Part shown: positions 52,675-63,712 of the stretch, one piece after another | How the letters are laid out: each line of letters starts with the position of its first letter | How positions within the stretch are numbered: the stretch's first letter is position 1 | Source of the DNA: Phycomyces blakesleeanus NRRL 1555(-) | Taxonomy: Eukaryota; Mucoromycota; Mucoromycetes; Mucorales; Phycomycetaceae | Direction of reading: 5' to 3' | Length of the DNA: 64,000 nucleotides | NCBI RefSeq assembly: GCF_001638985.1 | Contig: NW_017265187.1 | Span: 496,001 to 560,000 of the forward strand | Translations under genes and position numbers: made by a program | The notes under the pieces: generated by a model | The model's database searches: none | Told to the model about the DNA's origin: nothing | Seen by the model: the letters and a program-made list of their open reading frames with translations, nothing else

Positions 52675-55238
52675 GTAAAAAGTAAAAAGTAAAAAGTAAA
52701 AAGTTTGATGTCTGATTGAAAAGATTTTTTTTTTTGATTTTTTATTACAGCATTGCAAACAGAAGAAGAACCCGCAGTGAATGACATTGACATGGATATT
52801 GACATGAACATTGATGTTAACAATGTCGAAGATCAAATTGAATGTATGTATATACTTTTATTAAATCTTTAAAATAATTATAGCTAATATCTATTTTATC
52901 TTTTAACCCACAAAAATATTAAAAACTTATCTTTTTTTTAGCTGATTCTCTGTTTGGTTCCGAAAGTGATAATGAAGTTGAAAGCGCTGAATCAATTGAT
53001 TCTGACAGTTCGGATGATCCTGATAATTCTGAAGATGAGTTTGAAGGCATTGAAGGTTAGTAAAAAAAACGTAAAACTGAAACCTCGAAGCAAAAATAAG
53101 AAATTAATCCAATAATAACTCCAACAGAACAATTTGTCTCATCTGATATGCCATCCAATACCACGCACGCATTCATTGCCTATTTTGCTGCATTTTTCAA
53201 CTCCAAATATGTTGGCAATTCTGGGGGTGTTGTCTTGATTAAATTTATCAATGAAGTACTTGGTCATTTCGGGCAATCGTTCCGTCTTTCGTTGAGCGTG
53301 AGTGGCCTGTATTCCTTGACTGGCCTCATCACATTGACCAAAGTAGTTCAGCGATTCGTCCTATGCAGCCAGTGCAACATAAAGTACCGTGAGTCGGAAG
53401 GCGTTCCCCAGTGTTGCGAGTTCATGAAGCTGTCTGGGGCTTCTTGTGGGCCCCCTCTGTTTCTTGAGTCAAGCAGGGTCATGGCCATTCCCAAGAAGGT
53501 TTATCAGTACAACTCGGTAATTAATTCCTTGGGCATGCTTTTCCGCCGTCCTGGATTTGAAGAAAAAATCAATGAATGGAGATATCGACAGTCTGTTCCT
53601 GGAATGTTGTTTGGCATCTATGATGGTGAAAAGTGGGGCGCACTCAAGGACAACTGTGGTCAGCAATTCGTTGCACATCAGAGATCAATCATGTTTAGTT
53701 TAAACATCGATTGGTTTGAGCCATTCGATGGAGTGACCTACTCGTGTGGTGCAATTTACCTCTCTGTAAATAACCTGCCAAGAGAGGACTGGTACAAAAA
53801 GGAGAACGTTGTTCTTGTGGGCCTTATGCCAGGTCCAAGCGAAGCCATGGCAAGCCATATAAACCATTATCTCCGTCCTCTTGTTGAAGAGCTTAACGAA
53901 CTCTATCCAGGTGTTATTTTGCCTACCGCCCAATGTCCTTCTGGCGCTGTTGTCCACGCTGCTATACTTCTTGTCACTTGTGATATTCCTGCCGCCCGAA
54001 AGACATGTGGATTCACTTCACATGCTAGTACCAACGCTTGCTATCATTGCAACTGGAAGTTTACTTGTATTCCAAATACAAGTAAGATAGACTATTCCGG
54101 ATTTGTGTTTTCCGATTGGGTTCTTAGCACAGATGAAGACAATTGCCATAATGCTGAGAAGTGGAGATGCGCAATAACCAAAGTCGAAAGAAAGCGACTG
54201 GAAAAAGAGAATGGAGTCTGCTGGTCGGAACTCCACTCTCTGAAATACTTCAATCTTGTCAAGTGTACACTGATCGACCCCATGCATAACCTCTTCCTTG
54301 GGACAGCAAAGCGCCTCATGAACAAATGGAGATCGTCAGACTTGATCACTGATGATCACCTCAAAGAAATGCAAGAACAAGCCAACAGTATGGTCTTACC
54401 ACCTGATTATACATCACTGAGAAAGAAGATCGGGAAAGGCTTTCCATTCATGAAGGCAGATGAATGGAAGTCTTGGTGCTTAGTGTACTCGTCTATGCTT
54501 CTACAAGGCCGTTTGCCTGGTGCGTACCTTGATAATTGGACGGCATTCACAAATGCATGTCAGTATCTTGCAAAGCCATCAATCTCATATGAAGAAATCG
54601 ACGAGGCACACAAGTCGTTAGAGGTTTTTGGTGCAGAGTGTGAAGTGTTGTATAACAAAGATTTTATCTTGCCAAATATTCATTTGCACTTACACCTGAA
54701 GAAAACAATCAAGAACTTTGGTCCGGTCTATGGGTACTGGCTTTTCAGTTTCAAGAGATTTAATGGCACAATCAAGAACTATTCGACAAATCGAAGGGAC
54801 GGGTTTGAGAATACATACATGCGCAGATATATTGAAGATACTTACAAAGGTGACCTTGTTCGCTCACTTTTGCCATCAATTCCACCTGCCCATGCCGATA
54901 TACTTCTCGATCTCTCCTCTGCCTCTGCCTCTGCCTCTGCCTCTGCCTCTGCCTCTGCCTCTGCCTCTGCCGATCCTGGTATGCCTCAGTTTAATCTTGA
55001 TGCATTCATCAATGCTGCCGACAGGGATATTGATATCATCAAAGGAAACAAGCCACTACCGCAATCTGCATATCCTTTGGCTTTAACAGATGAAGTTGTA
55101 ATGAGAGAAGAGGAGTACACGCATCTGTTGGCGTTTTATCAGGAGGTGTATGATGACCAGGACCTTGTCCACTATCACCAGGCTGGTTTTTTCTCAATCG
55201 TTTGTAAACAATCGGATCAAGAAAATTGCATCGATTAA
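52473..55238 (+). CDS. Plavaka/Tnp2-type transposase, four exons
   Basis: Exons 52473-52623, 52751-52843, 52942-53055 and 53128-55238; all introns have GT..AG borders and the frame is kept throughout. Exon 1 encodes a zinc finger (CKCSVCAIHYKG ... RRHADND). Exons 2-3 encode an acidic linker (DIDMDIDMNIDVNN; SESDNEVESAESIDSDSSDD). Exon 4 holds the transposase: ARKTCGFTSHAS and CYHCNW (about 53995-54055), LKYFNLVKCTLIDPMHNLFLGT (key residues D, H and G near 54270-54300), HLHLHLKKTIKNFGPVYGYW (54675-54740) and FNGTIKNYSTNRR. A (SA)n tract follows at 54914-54970. The frame ends at 55238, but the conserved C-terminus continues in another frame (55170-55626), so the product as written is truncated. 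Acts in the nucleus on the element's ends. Confidence 0.85.
52624..52750 (+). other. Transposase intron 1 with microsatellites
   Basis: 127 nt, GTAAGCC ... TTTATTACAG. Contains an ATA trinucleotide run (52636-52669) and five AAAAGT units (about 52670-52703). Both repeats are confined to the intron. Confidence 0.8.
52844..52941 (+). other. Transposase intron 2
   Basis: 98 nt, GTATGTATATAC ... CTTTTTTTTAG, phase 1 on both sides. Confidence 0.8.
53056..53127 (+). other. Transposase intron 3
   Basis: 72 nt, GTTAGTAAAA ... AACTCCAACAG; joins GAAG to AACAATTT in frame. Confidence 0.75.
54914..54970 (+). repeat. Coding hexamer repeat TCTGCC
   Basis: About nine units of TCTGCC in the transposase gene, giving alternating Ser-Ala. 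Length is likely to vary between copies through replication slippage without changing the frame. Confidence 0.9.
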
Positions 55239-55626
55239 TCTTTTAGGGCAAGTCTACCAAAGCAGCCATGGAAATATGCAACGCAGATCATTTATTCAAG
55301 CATGCTTTAGTACAGATGATGAGGATGGCGACGTTGAATACACTGGGCAAATACAGTACCTCTTTGTAAGTACTGCTGTCAACTCGTTTGCTGGTCATTC
55401 GAGCCAGCATGTATTTGCATATGTATGCTGGTATATGCCAACTGAGGGGAGTGATGATGTGAACGGTGGAATGGAGTTGAAGGAGTTTAAGTTTTCTGAG
55501 AGTAACTTCCAGAATATTTTACCAGGTCATCGCCTCTACAAGCCAGTTGCTGTTGACAATTACAGATGTGAAGATGGCGTAACAAGAATGTGTGTGGTTT
55601 TATTGCTTCGGAAAATACATGCATAA
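55170..55626 (+). CDS. C-terminal part of the transposase in a shifted frame
   Basis: Continues the protein after a T6 run at about 55186-55191: SQSFVNNRIKKIA, YQSSHGNMQRRSFIQACFS, then DGDVEYTGQIQYLF, HVFAYVCWYMP, NILPGHRLYKPVAV. This matches the usual end of Tnp2/Plavaka transposases (a beta-rich domain with an I-L-P-x-H-R motif). A one-base difference in the T run separates it from the main frame: either a disabling mutation, a sequencing or assembly error, or a programmed shift. Confidence 0.75.
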
Positions 55627-55846
55627 AAAAAACAATTAAATACTCTCTATTATTATATTCACTTATTTCTTTTAATTTATTTCTTTATTTCTTTATCTTT
55701 ACTCTATTCTTTTATTCTTTCATTTATTTCCTTTTACTTTTTATTCACATATAATATATATATTTACATTACAATTTCATTAAAACGCGTAAAAAACATC
55801 AGACTGGTTGAGATGGGTTGCAAAAAGAAAATTTGTTTTTATTTTA

Positions 55847-57193
55847 TTAATTTTTAATAGCCCAGTCGGGCAGCGGGGGGTCAAATGATGACGGAAGATC
55901 CTTTGGCCTGATTACACGGTTACGCTCCAACAAGCTGTTTGCTCGATTCCCCAATCCGTCTTTTGCAAACCGATCAACAGTGTCTAAGAATGTCTGTAGC
56001 TGTTTTTGTAAAGAGTAATAATATAATATAAGGAATTGTAAGTAATAGTAAGCAATTGTAAATTAATAAAATATAAAATATAAATTGTTAAAGATATTAA
56101 CTCTACACAAATAAAGTACCTCATCACTTCTCCAGCTAGGACGGAATGCTCGTACTTTACGGCCATCATCTGACTCGTCATCAGACAATACCTTTATCTG
56201 AAATACATTGCTGCAGTCAGTTCTCCCCATGAGAGTGTCAATATTTTGCTTGTACCGCTTATAAGCAAGTTCTCGGCGTTTGAGCAACTATATATTTTAT
56301 TTTAAATTGTTAGATAATGAATCAGCACTCAATTAAATTATAAGCTTACTATCTTTTTGCGTCCATATCATCTTGCTTTTTGATTGCGAGCTGTGATCAA
56401 GTCAGCTGCAGTGTTGTAGACGCGGCTCTGGTTTCTATAGTGATTCTTCATTATTCTTTCAGGATCATTCGGGCGGATTCCAAAGGAGTCTTCCTGCTTC
56501 CTCAAGTATGAGATCAGAGCAATGGCAAGAGCCTGATTGTGTGTGCTCATGAAGCCAGTCGTAAGACTCCACCCTGGTCTTGTGTTGTTTTCTGCAACGA
56601 TTTCCTCATCAGTACTTTTCAGGTCTGGTTTCTTCACATAGTCATTAATGACTCTCTATAAGAAACGTGTTAGATCAATTAATATTCAATCGTATTAGTA
56701 TTAGATAGTTTACCGAAATTTATGTAAATCTTTTTCCAGGAGTGTATTCATCATTGAATGAAGAGAAGTCAGGTACAACGCTAGAAACTGCGGCAGTGTT
56801 TCCTTTTGATACGGCCTCCTAAATAACTACTTGGCTATCTATGATGTCCTTAATTGCGGTCTTTAGGAAAGCATCGTTTTGGGTCGACAAAGTTACAGCC
56901 GTACTGACATTTGTAACAGTTTCACCCATCTTAGTGACAAGGGCTGTCAACGCATCAATTTTTTGGTTGGTTGACTCCACCACGGCAAGGACTTGCTCTA
57001 ACGAGAGAGAGATATTGGGATCGGTAGAAGCTACAGGGACTACGGGAGCTACAAGAGCTACAGGAGCTACAGGAACAACTGGTTTTTGGGCTTGGACAAG
57101 AGGTGCACGAGTTGCGTTTGCCAATTCACTACGAGCAACAGCAACAAGTCTGCAGTTTGTTCGGCGCGAGGTAGAAGAGGCAGTGTTGTTCAT
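55847..57193 (-). pseudogene. Accessory gene of the Plavaka-type element, three nonsense codons
   Basis: Reading from ATG at 57193: basic N-terminus (SRRTNCRLVAVARSELAN), a Pro/Val/Ala repeat (VAPVALVAPVVPVA), a short coiled coil (LEQVLAVVESTNQKIDALTA), then VSSVVPDFSSFNDEYTPGK. Introns at about 56656-56713, 56286-56347 and 55999-56121 link exons with MKNHYRNQSRVYNTAADLI, RRELAYKRYKQNID and the final exon ending LPDWAIKN-stop at 55847. In-frame TAG (near 56819), TAA (near 56723) and TGA (near 56366) each sit where C-to-T change of CAG, CAA or CGA would produce them. Similar second genes accompany fungal CACTA-like transposases; the function is not known to me. Confidence 0.6.
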
Positions 57194-57300
57194 TTTCTGT
57201 CAATAAGCAAAAAGTTAGTATACAATAACTGTACGTTGTACTTGAGAGATACATACAAAGTGTAGAGTGTGAGTAGAGAAGATGTGAACTTCATATGTTT

Positions 57301-58611
57301 TACTTGCTATTTATCCATAATAATATGAAACTTCTTTACCAATATTTAAACGGCTTCATTACCAGCTCAGTGAAACATAGCCTTTCAATACAGAATATAT
57401 GACAATGGCGTCTTTGGGATTTTTTTTTCTTTTTTCTTTTACTTTTATCAACCGCAATTTCTCAGGGTCAAACGGCTTAAATGATAAAGTATTTTTTTTC
57501 TTTTTTTTTTGTTGTTTTTTATTTCTACTGCACTTTTTTGGAAAAAAAATTCACACACTTCTTTTACATCTTCACTCATGTCTTTTCTTGTCTATTTTTT
57601 ATTATAGATCACTTGCATCACAGTAATCATCACATACTTGCACATGAACATGAATATACACTGCTTCTATCCCACTCTTATTGTTACGCACGCATGTTTG
57701 GGTATGCCAAGGTAAAGAGGAAATCTTATTTTAACTACTATTACATGTATTTTTTTTTCATATTAATTGTGCTGTTTACATAGACTTTACAAAACGTTGT
57801 CATGATGCCTGATATGTTTCTCTTAAAGGAATATTATGGTAAGATAATATATTTATCTATTACTATTATATATATATATATGTTTTTTTTGTGTATTAAT
57901 TTATATGACAAAGATTTTTTTAAAGATATATACTGCTATCATACTGCAAAACAAGTATACCACCTTAGTTATTCCATGGTAAGAACAATACTATTATATA
58001 TATTTTATGTTAAACATATTGTTAACCGCAATATACTCAATATTGTCTATCAATATTACTGGGCCACAGTTCTTATAACCGATGTTATTTAACTTTTCAT
58101 GATGTATTCTGCCAAACGTACACTCAATGTATGTATTGCTTTCACATTTATTAAACTGTTTTGGACCATCAATTAACTTTTTGTCTTTCACTTTTAGATT
58201 TTTCAGTAACCCGAGTAAGTAAATTATATGAATTAAATAAATATCACAGCAATTATGTATAACTAGAAAAAAAACAATATCAAATATGTAACAGAAGCTT
58301 TTAACGATAAGAATAAATGAATAACTGTAATTTTATTACATTCAATTGAAAATATTTTTCTATCGAATAAAGAAAAACCAAACCATTAAGCCAACCCATG
58401 TTTTCCAAATCAAAAATAAATAAATAAACCAAAATCTCGAAAATCGTGTGCAAAAAAATTATCTGTTTTTATCCTGTCTATACGTCTAAGATTATCTGTT
58501 TTCATCCTTTTTGTGGCCATCAAAATATAAAATAAAGTGCAAAATATAATCAGAAAATATGATAAAAACACTTTGTTCCAATAAGAATTGGCTGTTATAG
58601 GATATAAAAGG
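57301..58611. other. T-rich DNA without a recognised gene
   Basis: Short exon-like stretches with splice-like borders occur on the plus strand (for example ...GCCAAG/GTAAAG at 57711 and TTTACATAG/ACTTTAC at 57782; ...TATTATG/GTAAGA at 57838), but no continuous coding frame or known domain could be assembled. Confidence 0.4.
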
Positions 58612-58869
58612 TGTAATGAACAGCGGTCTTTAAGATGTGATAATATCCGTTTTAGGAAACTGAGTAGAAGAAGTAAGAGGAAGAAGAGTTGAGCTTGTGA
58701 AAGATGATGTTTATTGACAAGAATATGAAGCTAATTTATATGAAAAGACTACGGATATTGATGCAGACAGAATGATGAAGAGAGAGAGTATTTTATGCAC
58801 TCATATGTACCTTCTTGCAGTAGTCCTTTACTACTGCAAGTAGTGCATCTGTGACTCTCAGTCACGACA
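58612..58869 (-). repeat. 3' LTR of gypsy element 2
   Basis: On the minus strand it begins TGTCGTGACTGAG (TGTTGTG in the other LTR) and ends GTTCATTACA. 258 bp. Confidence 0.93.
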
Positions 58870-58879
58870 TCCGGGGGGT

Positions 58880-61800
58880 TTAGAGGCTGGTGTCCCCGAC
58901 GGCCGAGACAGGGACTTCCAGTCTGTGGTACGCCTTAATTCTTTGAGCATGGACTTGATTGAGTGCGCAATGATTGCTTGTAGGGGAGGGTCTTAGAGAG
59001 TATCGGTCATGACTGATGGCTTCGATTTCATAAGGACCCTTCCATGCCTGAGAGAGTTTTCCGGACTGGCCAGGTCGAGAGAGCTGTCAGGTGAACACCA
59101 GGACTTCTTGTCCAACATGGAAGTCTGGGGCCTTATGGAGCTTATTGAACTGTATGGCATTGGCCGCGTGTGTCTGAATGTTTTGAAAGCAGACAATCTC
59201 AATGGCTGTGGCCAAGGTTGCTTGCATGGTTGTGGCATAACTGTTCGTTGTCTGGCCTAGGGGCTCATTATCGGGAGATGCTGGAGTTCGAGGTTCCCAC
59301 CCATGGACCAGGGAGAACGGAGTGAAGCCCGTAGCTGAGTGTACAGAGGAATTGTACGCAAGCTGGAAGAGTCCCAGGTGGTGGTCCCAAGTGGCATGGG
59401 CAGACGCCTGGTCCAGGAAGGCTACGATCATGTTGCGGAGAGTTGACATGAACCTTTCGACTAGTCCATTGGATTGTGGATGGTATGCTGGCACAAACCT
59501 CTGTTGGATATCCAACTGTGCGGCTAGTGTCTTGAGGAGCCCTGAGGAGAATGGTTGACCATTGTCAGACTGTATGACTCTGGGGACTCCATGCTCTGAG
59601 AAGACTCTTGAGGCTAGAATGGCTACTACGGTGGACTCGTGGAGGTTTGTAACAGGAGCCATGACCACGTATCAAGAAAAGAGGCATTGAACTACCAGAA
59701 TATATATCAGTGCTCTTGAATACTGAGTGGTAGTGGACCAAACGCGTCTATTGCAATGTCATCAAAAGGGACCTGTGCGAGTGCAGTGGCCACCAACTGA
59801 ATGTAACCCAATGTATGGCGAGGTGAATTGGTCTCTTGACAAACGCCACAGGTCAATACCTTCTGTGTGACCCAGCTGCGAAGGTCTGGAAACCAGAATA
59901 GACGTTGGAACCTTTGTAAAGTTTTTGAAAGGCTCAGATGTCCAGCCGTGGGTATCCAGTGCAGAAGGGTGAAGACGTCCTCGCAGAGAGACTGGGGCAA
60001 TACAGGTCGCGAACCATGAAGCAACAGACTGAGGGAGATGGTGAAAGTGTCAGCTAAGACCGGTTCGCTGAGTATGGCTTGACATTCCACGTCGGTGGCT
60101 TGTGCCGTGACCAACTCATCAAGGCCGATGGCATTGATGGAAGGGTATTGGGAGAGTGCATCTGGTCCCGAGTTGTCCTTGCCTGGTCGATATACAATGT
60201 TGAATGAGTGGGATTGCAAAAGGAGAGCCCAACGAGCCAGCAGACCACGCAGGTCCGAGGTTTTGAGCAGAAATTATAACACTTGATGGTCCATTACTAC
60301 AGTGAACTGCATCCCTGTCAGATAATGTGCGAACTTCTTGATCTCCCACACGATGGCAAGGGCCTCTATCTCTGTTACGCCATAGTTTCGTTCAGCTGGG
60401 CTCAGAGCAAGAGAGGTGAATGAGATAGCATGGGGCTGTTTGGATGGGTCTTCGCGTTGGGAAAGTATGGCGCTGATCCCTGCTGTACATGCGCCATCTG
60501 TATGTAGCTCGAAGGGTTGGCTGAAATCCAGAAATCGGAGGACAGGTGCCGTGAGCAGGGCTGACCACAACAGGTCTACAGCTTGTGCATGATGTGAGGA
60601 CCAAACCCAGGTGGCGTCTTTGGCGAGCATGGCGTTGAGGGGTGCAGTGAGTTGAGAGAACTGGGGTATGAAACACCGCTAGTACCCACAGAGGTCAAGG
60701 AAGGAGCGCAACGAATCAACATTGCTAGGGACTGGGAAGGGCACAACCGCTTTGATTTTATCAGGGTCGGTTTTCAGGCCAGACAGTGTAATCAGATATC
60801 CCAAGTACTTGACCTTGGTGCATGCAAAACGACACTTGCACAGGTTGACTGTTAGTGAAGCCTTCTGCAATCTGGTGAACACAGCGTCCAAGTCTTGCAG
60901 GTGCTGGGTGAAGGTTGGGGAGAAGACAATGATATCGTCCAAGTACACGAGACACAGCTGCCACTTCAGGCCCGCAAGGATGGCATCCATCAGGCGTTGC
61001 ATGGTCGCCGGAGCATTGGAGAGCCCAAATGGTATGCGGACGAACTCGAACAGTCCCTTGCGGCAGACAAAAGCTGATCGTGGCCGTGACTCCTTGTCAA
61101 GTTCGATCTGCCAGTACGAGGCCATGAGGTCTAAGGTGGAGAATATTGCCGAGTTCCCCAAGGAGTGTAGAGTGTCATCGATCCTAGGTAGGGGGTACAC
61201 ATCTCACATAGTAATGCTGTTGAGGCGCTTGTAGTCCACGCAGAACCAGGGTGATCCATCCTTTTTCGTGATGATGATGACAGGGGAACTCCAAGGCAAG
61301 TGTGAAGAGGCTATGATGCCATCGCGTAACATCTCGTTGATCAGTGCGCCAATCTTGTCGTTCTCAGCCACTGATGCCCTGTGTGGGGGCCCCGAGATTG
61401 GTGGGTGATGGCCTGTGTTGATATGGTGTTGCACTTGGGTAGTAACAGTGTGAGCCTTTGCCACAAACACGGTGCGGAACTTGTTGAGCAAGTTCACAAT
61501 GTCAGTCTTCTGGTCCTCAGGCAGGGTCTCATCCATAGGAAGATTGGTAATGGTAAATGGAACGGGGCTAAGAGCGGGCAGAGAAGAAGTGTTAGAACTG
61601 TCCTTTATAGTAGAGGTCGAATTAATACTTTCCATATCCTCTGAAGTACCCAGGTTGGCGACCTTAACCATGGCCATGCCTTGTGAATCGAATTGGACTA
61701 GTCCAGCAGCAATGGAGCAGAGACGAGATGAGAACAGCTCAGGGCTGGTTTCTACGTACACCAACTTGTTGATGGGGCCTTGGACCATGTGATAGCAGTG

Positions 61801-63180
61801 GGACATGGCTGGCAAGCAGACGTGTCCAGTTGCTTGTATGGCTGATGGGGCTTGTGTGGTAGGCTGGGTAATGGTATTACATTTGTCGAACTTGATACTG
61901 TCTGCAGAGGTATCAATCACTGCTGACAGACGCTTCAAGTCGGGGTATCCCAAGATGATATCGTGAGCCAGTCGGTCTACCACTTGGAAGGTAAGTTCCA
62001 GAGGGCGCCCAAGGAGAGTGACTGGAAGGGAGACGGTTCTGTGAGAGCGTGCCATAGCTCCAGCAGCAGTGTTGAATACAATGGACTGATCATGATCGAC
62101 CTTGGCAACTATGCCTTCCAATGCAGAGGCACGGATTGCAGTGATGGCAGATCCTGTGTCTACGAGCGCAGACAGAGCCTTGTTCTGTATGACACATGGT
62201 ACTGAAGGCCCTGCTGACATTGTGGGCTGAGAGGAGCCGGTAGTGGCCAACCAAGCAGGCGTGATGGTGGCGGCCAGAGGGGGCTCTTCTTCGACTATGG
62301 CAGGTTGATAGCTGATGGCAGCAGAGTGAGAAACCCCAGGGCAGTCCTTGTTCCGATGGGCCCCTTTGCAGTAACCACAGATGGGTCTCCCGTCTGGTCC
62401 CCATAGACTTGGGACTCCATCATGAGGGCCATGTTGCTTGGGCCGTTGAGGAGAGGCAATCGCAGCAGAACAATCCATGGGCTCAAATTGGCAATGGAAG
62501 TTGCGAGCGCGCGGTGGTGCCAAGTCACCGATGCAGTCCTCGTGCATTACGGCCTTCTCATAGACGGTTTCCCAGTCATCCAGGCTATTCAGTGTGGGTT
62601 CAATCAATTGACGAAGGCGTGGCTTGATGTTTTTGAGGAAGATGTTCAGGACGGTGCAGTCGGATAGGCGACCAGAATCTGGCATGTCATTCACCAAGGT
62701 AGCGAATTTGACTCGAAACAGCTGGATGGGTAGGTTTCCCTGGGTAGTGGCCTGGAGTGTCCGATGTCGTTGAGCCTTCTCGATGTCTGGATCAAGACCG
62801 TACGTGCTGATTAGCAGGTCTTGGAGCTCCTCCCAGTTGTTACGGCAACCAGAGACGTGGATCCACTCAGCAATGTTGGGTGGTAGGTAATGGCAGAGAA
62901 ACTTGCCCAGGAGGTCGGTGGGAACCCCAGCCAATGTTGCCTCAGTGTGGTATTGGTGCAACCACAACTTGATGTACATGGAGGGTTTGTAGGTTGGAAC
63001 CGAGAGTGATTTGGCTGCAGAGGCCAAGTAAAGGGCGGTGAGCATGTCTGCGGAAGACATGCTTGGAGGCGTGATGCCTGAGAGAGGGGGCACTGTTATG
63101 GTTGGGGGTTTCAGAGGAGGATCCTGGCCAATAACCTGGCTGGCCCAACGAGTAGGGTTGTGAATACTGTCAGCAGACAT
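58880..63180 (-). pseudogene. gag-pol: Gypsy element 2 gag-pol polyprotein, multiple lesions
   Basis: 61204-63180 (658 residues): Gag, zinc knuckle CGYCKGAHRNKDC from residue 268, protease LVDTGS with Asp341, partner HDIILGYPDL, and the start of RT. Then in the same frame 60679-61200 (RT: FSTLDLMASYWQIEL, active site YLDD), 60274-60630 (RNase H: ELHTDGACTAG, AIVWEIKKF), 59707-60219 (integrase HHCC and first Asp in AIDAFGPLP). In-frame stops: TGA at 61204, TAG at 60679, TAA at 60274. A frame change near 59690 precedes the rest of integrase (59087-59668: IQSDNGQPF, NGLVERF, with D and E retained), and a TGA at 59087 precedes the tail to TAA at 58880. No chromodomain seen. Confidence 0.92.
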
Positions 63181-63247
63181 GGGGGTGGAAAAGACGAGAA
63201 AATATTTATATGAGGGGGGTGGTAGAGCAGAGGCAGAGGAAAAGTAG

Positions 63248-63258
63248 CTTCTCCACCA
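63248..63258 (-). promoter_or_regulatory. Primer-binding site of gypsy element 2
   Basis: TGGTGGAGAAG directly inside the 5' LTR on the minus strand; begins with TGG as expected for pairing with a tRNA 3' CCA end. The tRNA was not identified. Confidence 0.55.
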
Positions 63259-63516
63259 TGTAATGAACAGCGGTCTTTAAGATGTGATAATATCCGTTTT
63301 AGGAAATGGAGTAGAAGAAGTAAGAGGAAGAAGAGTTGAGCTTGTAAAAGATGATGTTTATTGACAAGAATATGAAGCTATTTTATATGAAAAGACTACG
63401 GATATTGATGCAGACAGAATGATGAAGAGAGAGAGTATTTTATGCACTCGTATGTACCTTCTTGCAGTAGTCCTTTACTACTGCAAGTAGTGCATCTGTG
63501 ACTCTCAGTCACAACA
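63259..63516 (-). repeat. 5' LTR of gypsy element 2
   Basis: 258 bp, about 2.3 percent different from the 3' LTR by eye. Confidence 0.93.
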
Positions 63517-63520
63517 AAGG

Positions 63521-63712
63521 GCATATCTATAAAGAATATAGCACAGATACTATATTAACTAAAGGTTGGTGTAAAGTGTGGACAAATAACCCTTCCGTAT
63601 TAGGATTCAATACCAATTTTCATTGAATAAAGTGCTTCATTAATCAGATAAAATTAGATTTTCAGCAGGATAAAAACCCTTAATTTTTCTAGTAATTACT
63701 AGTTTTGATATT
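63521..63712. other. Spacer, no gene seen
   Basis: Unremarkable AT-rich DNA between the gypsy element and the tandem repeat. Confidence 0.4.

Larger units (their letters stand above)
51927..57300 (+). mobile_element. Plavaka/Tnp2-type (CACTA-like) transposon
   Basis: Contains a Tnp2-type transposase gene (plus strand) converging on an accessory gene (minus strand), a usual arrangement for fungal CACTA/Plavaka elements. The left break at 51926/51927 is followed by CACTGCAAAAATCACCC (from 51928), a plausible terminus. I did not find its inverted partner, so the right limit is a guess. Confidence 0.55.
58612..63516 (-). mobile_element. Ty3/gypsy element 2, full length but dead
   Basis: 4905 bp with 258-bp LTRs at 58612-58869 and 63259-63516 that differ at about six positions. 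AAGG flanks both ends (58608-58611 and 63517-63520), a 4-bp TSD (or 5 bp if the shared A is counted). A likely PBS, TGGTGGAGAAG on the minus strand, follows the 5' LTR. No clear polypurine tract is present next to the 3' LTR. Confidence 0.93.

Noticed and set aside
57399..58191. Frames at 57399-58191 as a membrane protein gene
   Set aside because: The hydrophobicity comes from poly-T tracts; no stable frame across the apparent splice sites.
59009..62667. Plus-strand frames across gypsy element 2
   Set aside because: Shadow frames opposite the recognisable gag-pol sequence.
18319..63200. Non-standard genetic code (stops at Gln, Arg and Trp positions)
   Set aside because: The chromovirus and Z copy 1 read cleanly with the standard code and use normal Gln, Arg and Trp codons; the stops fall only in otherwise decayed copies.
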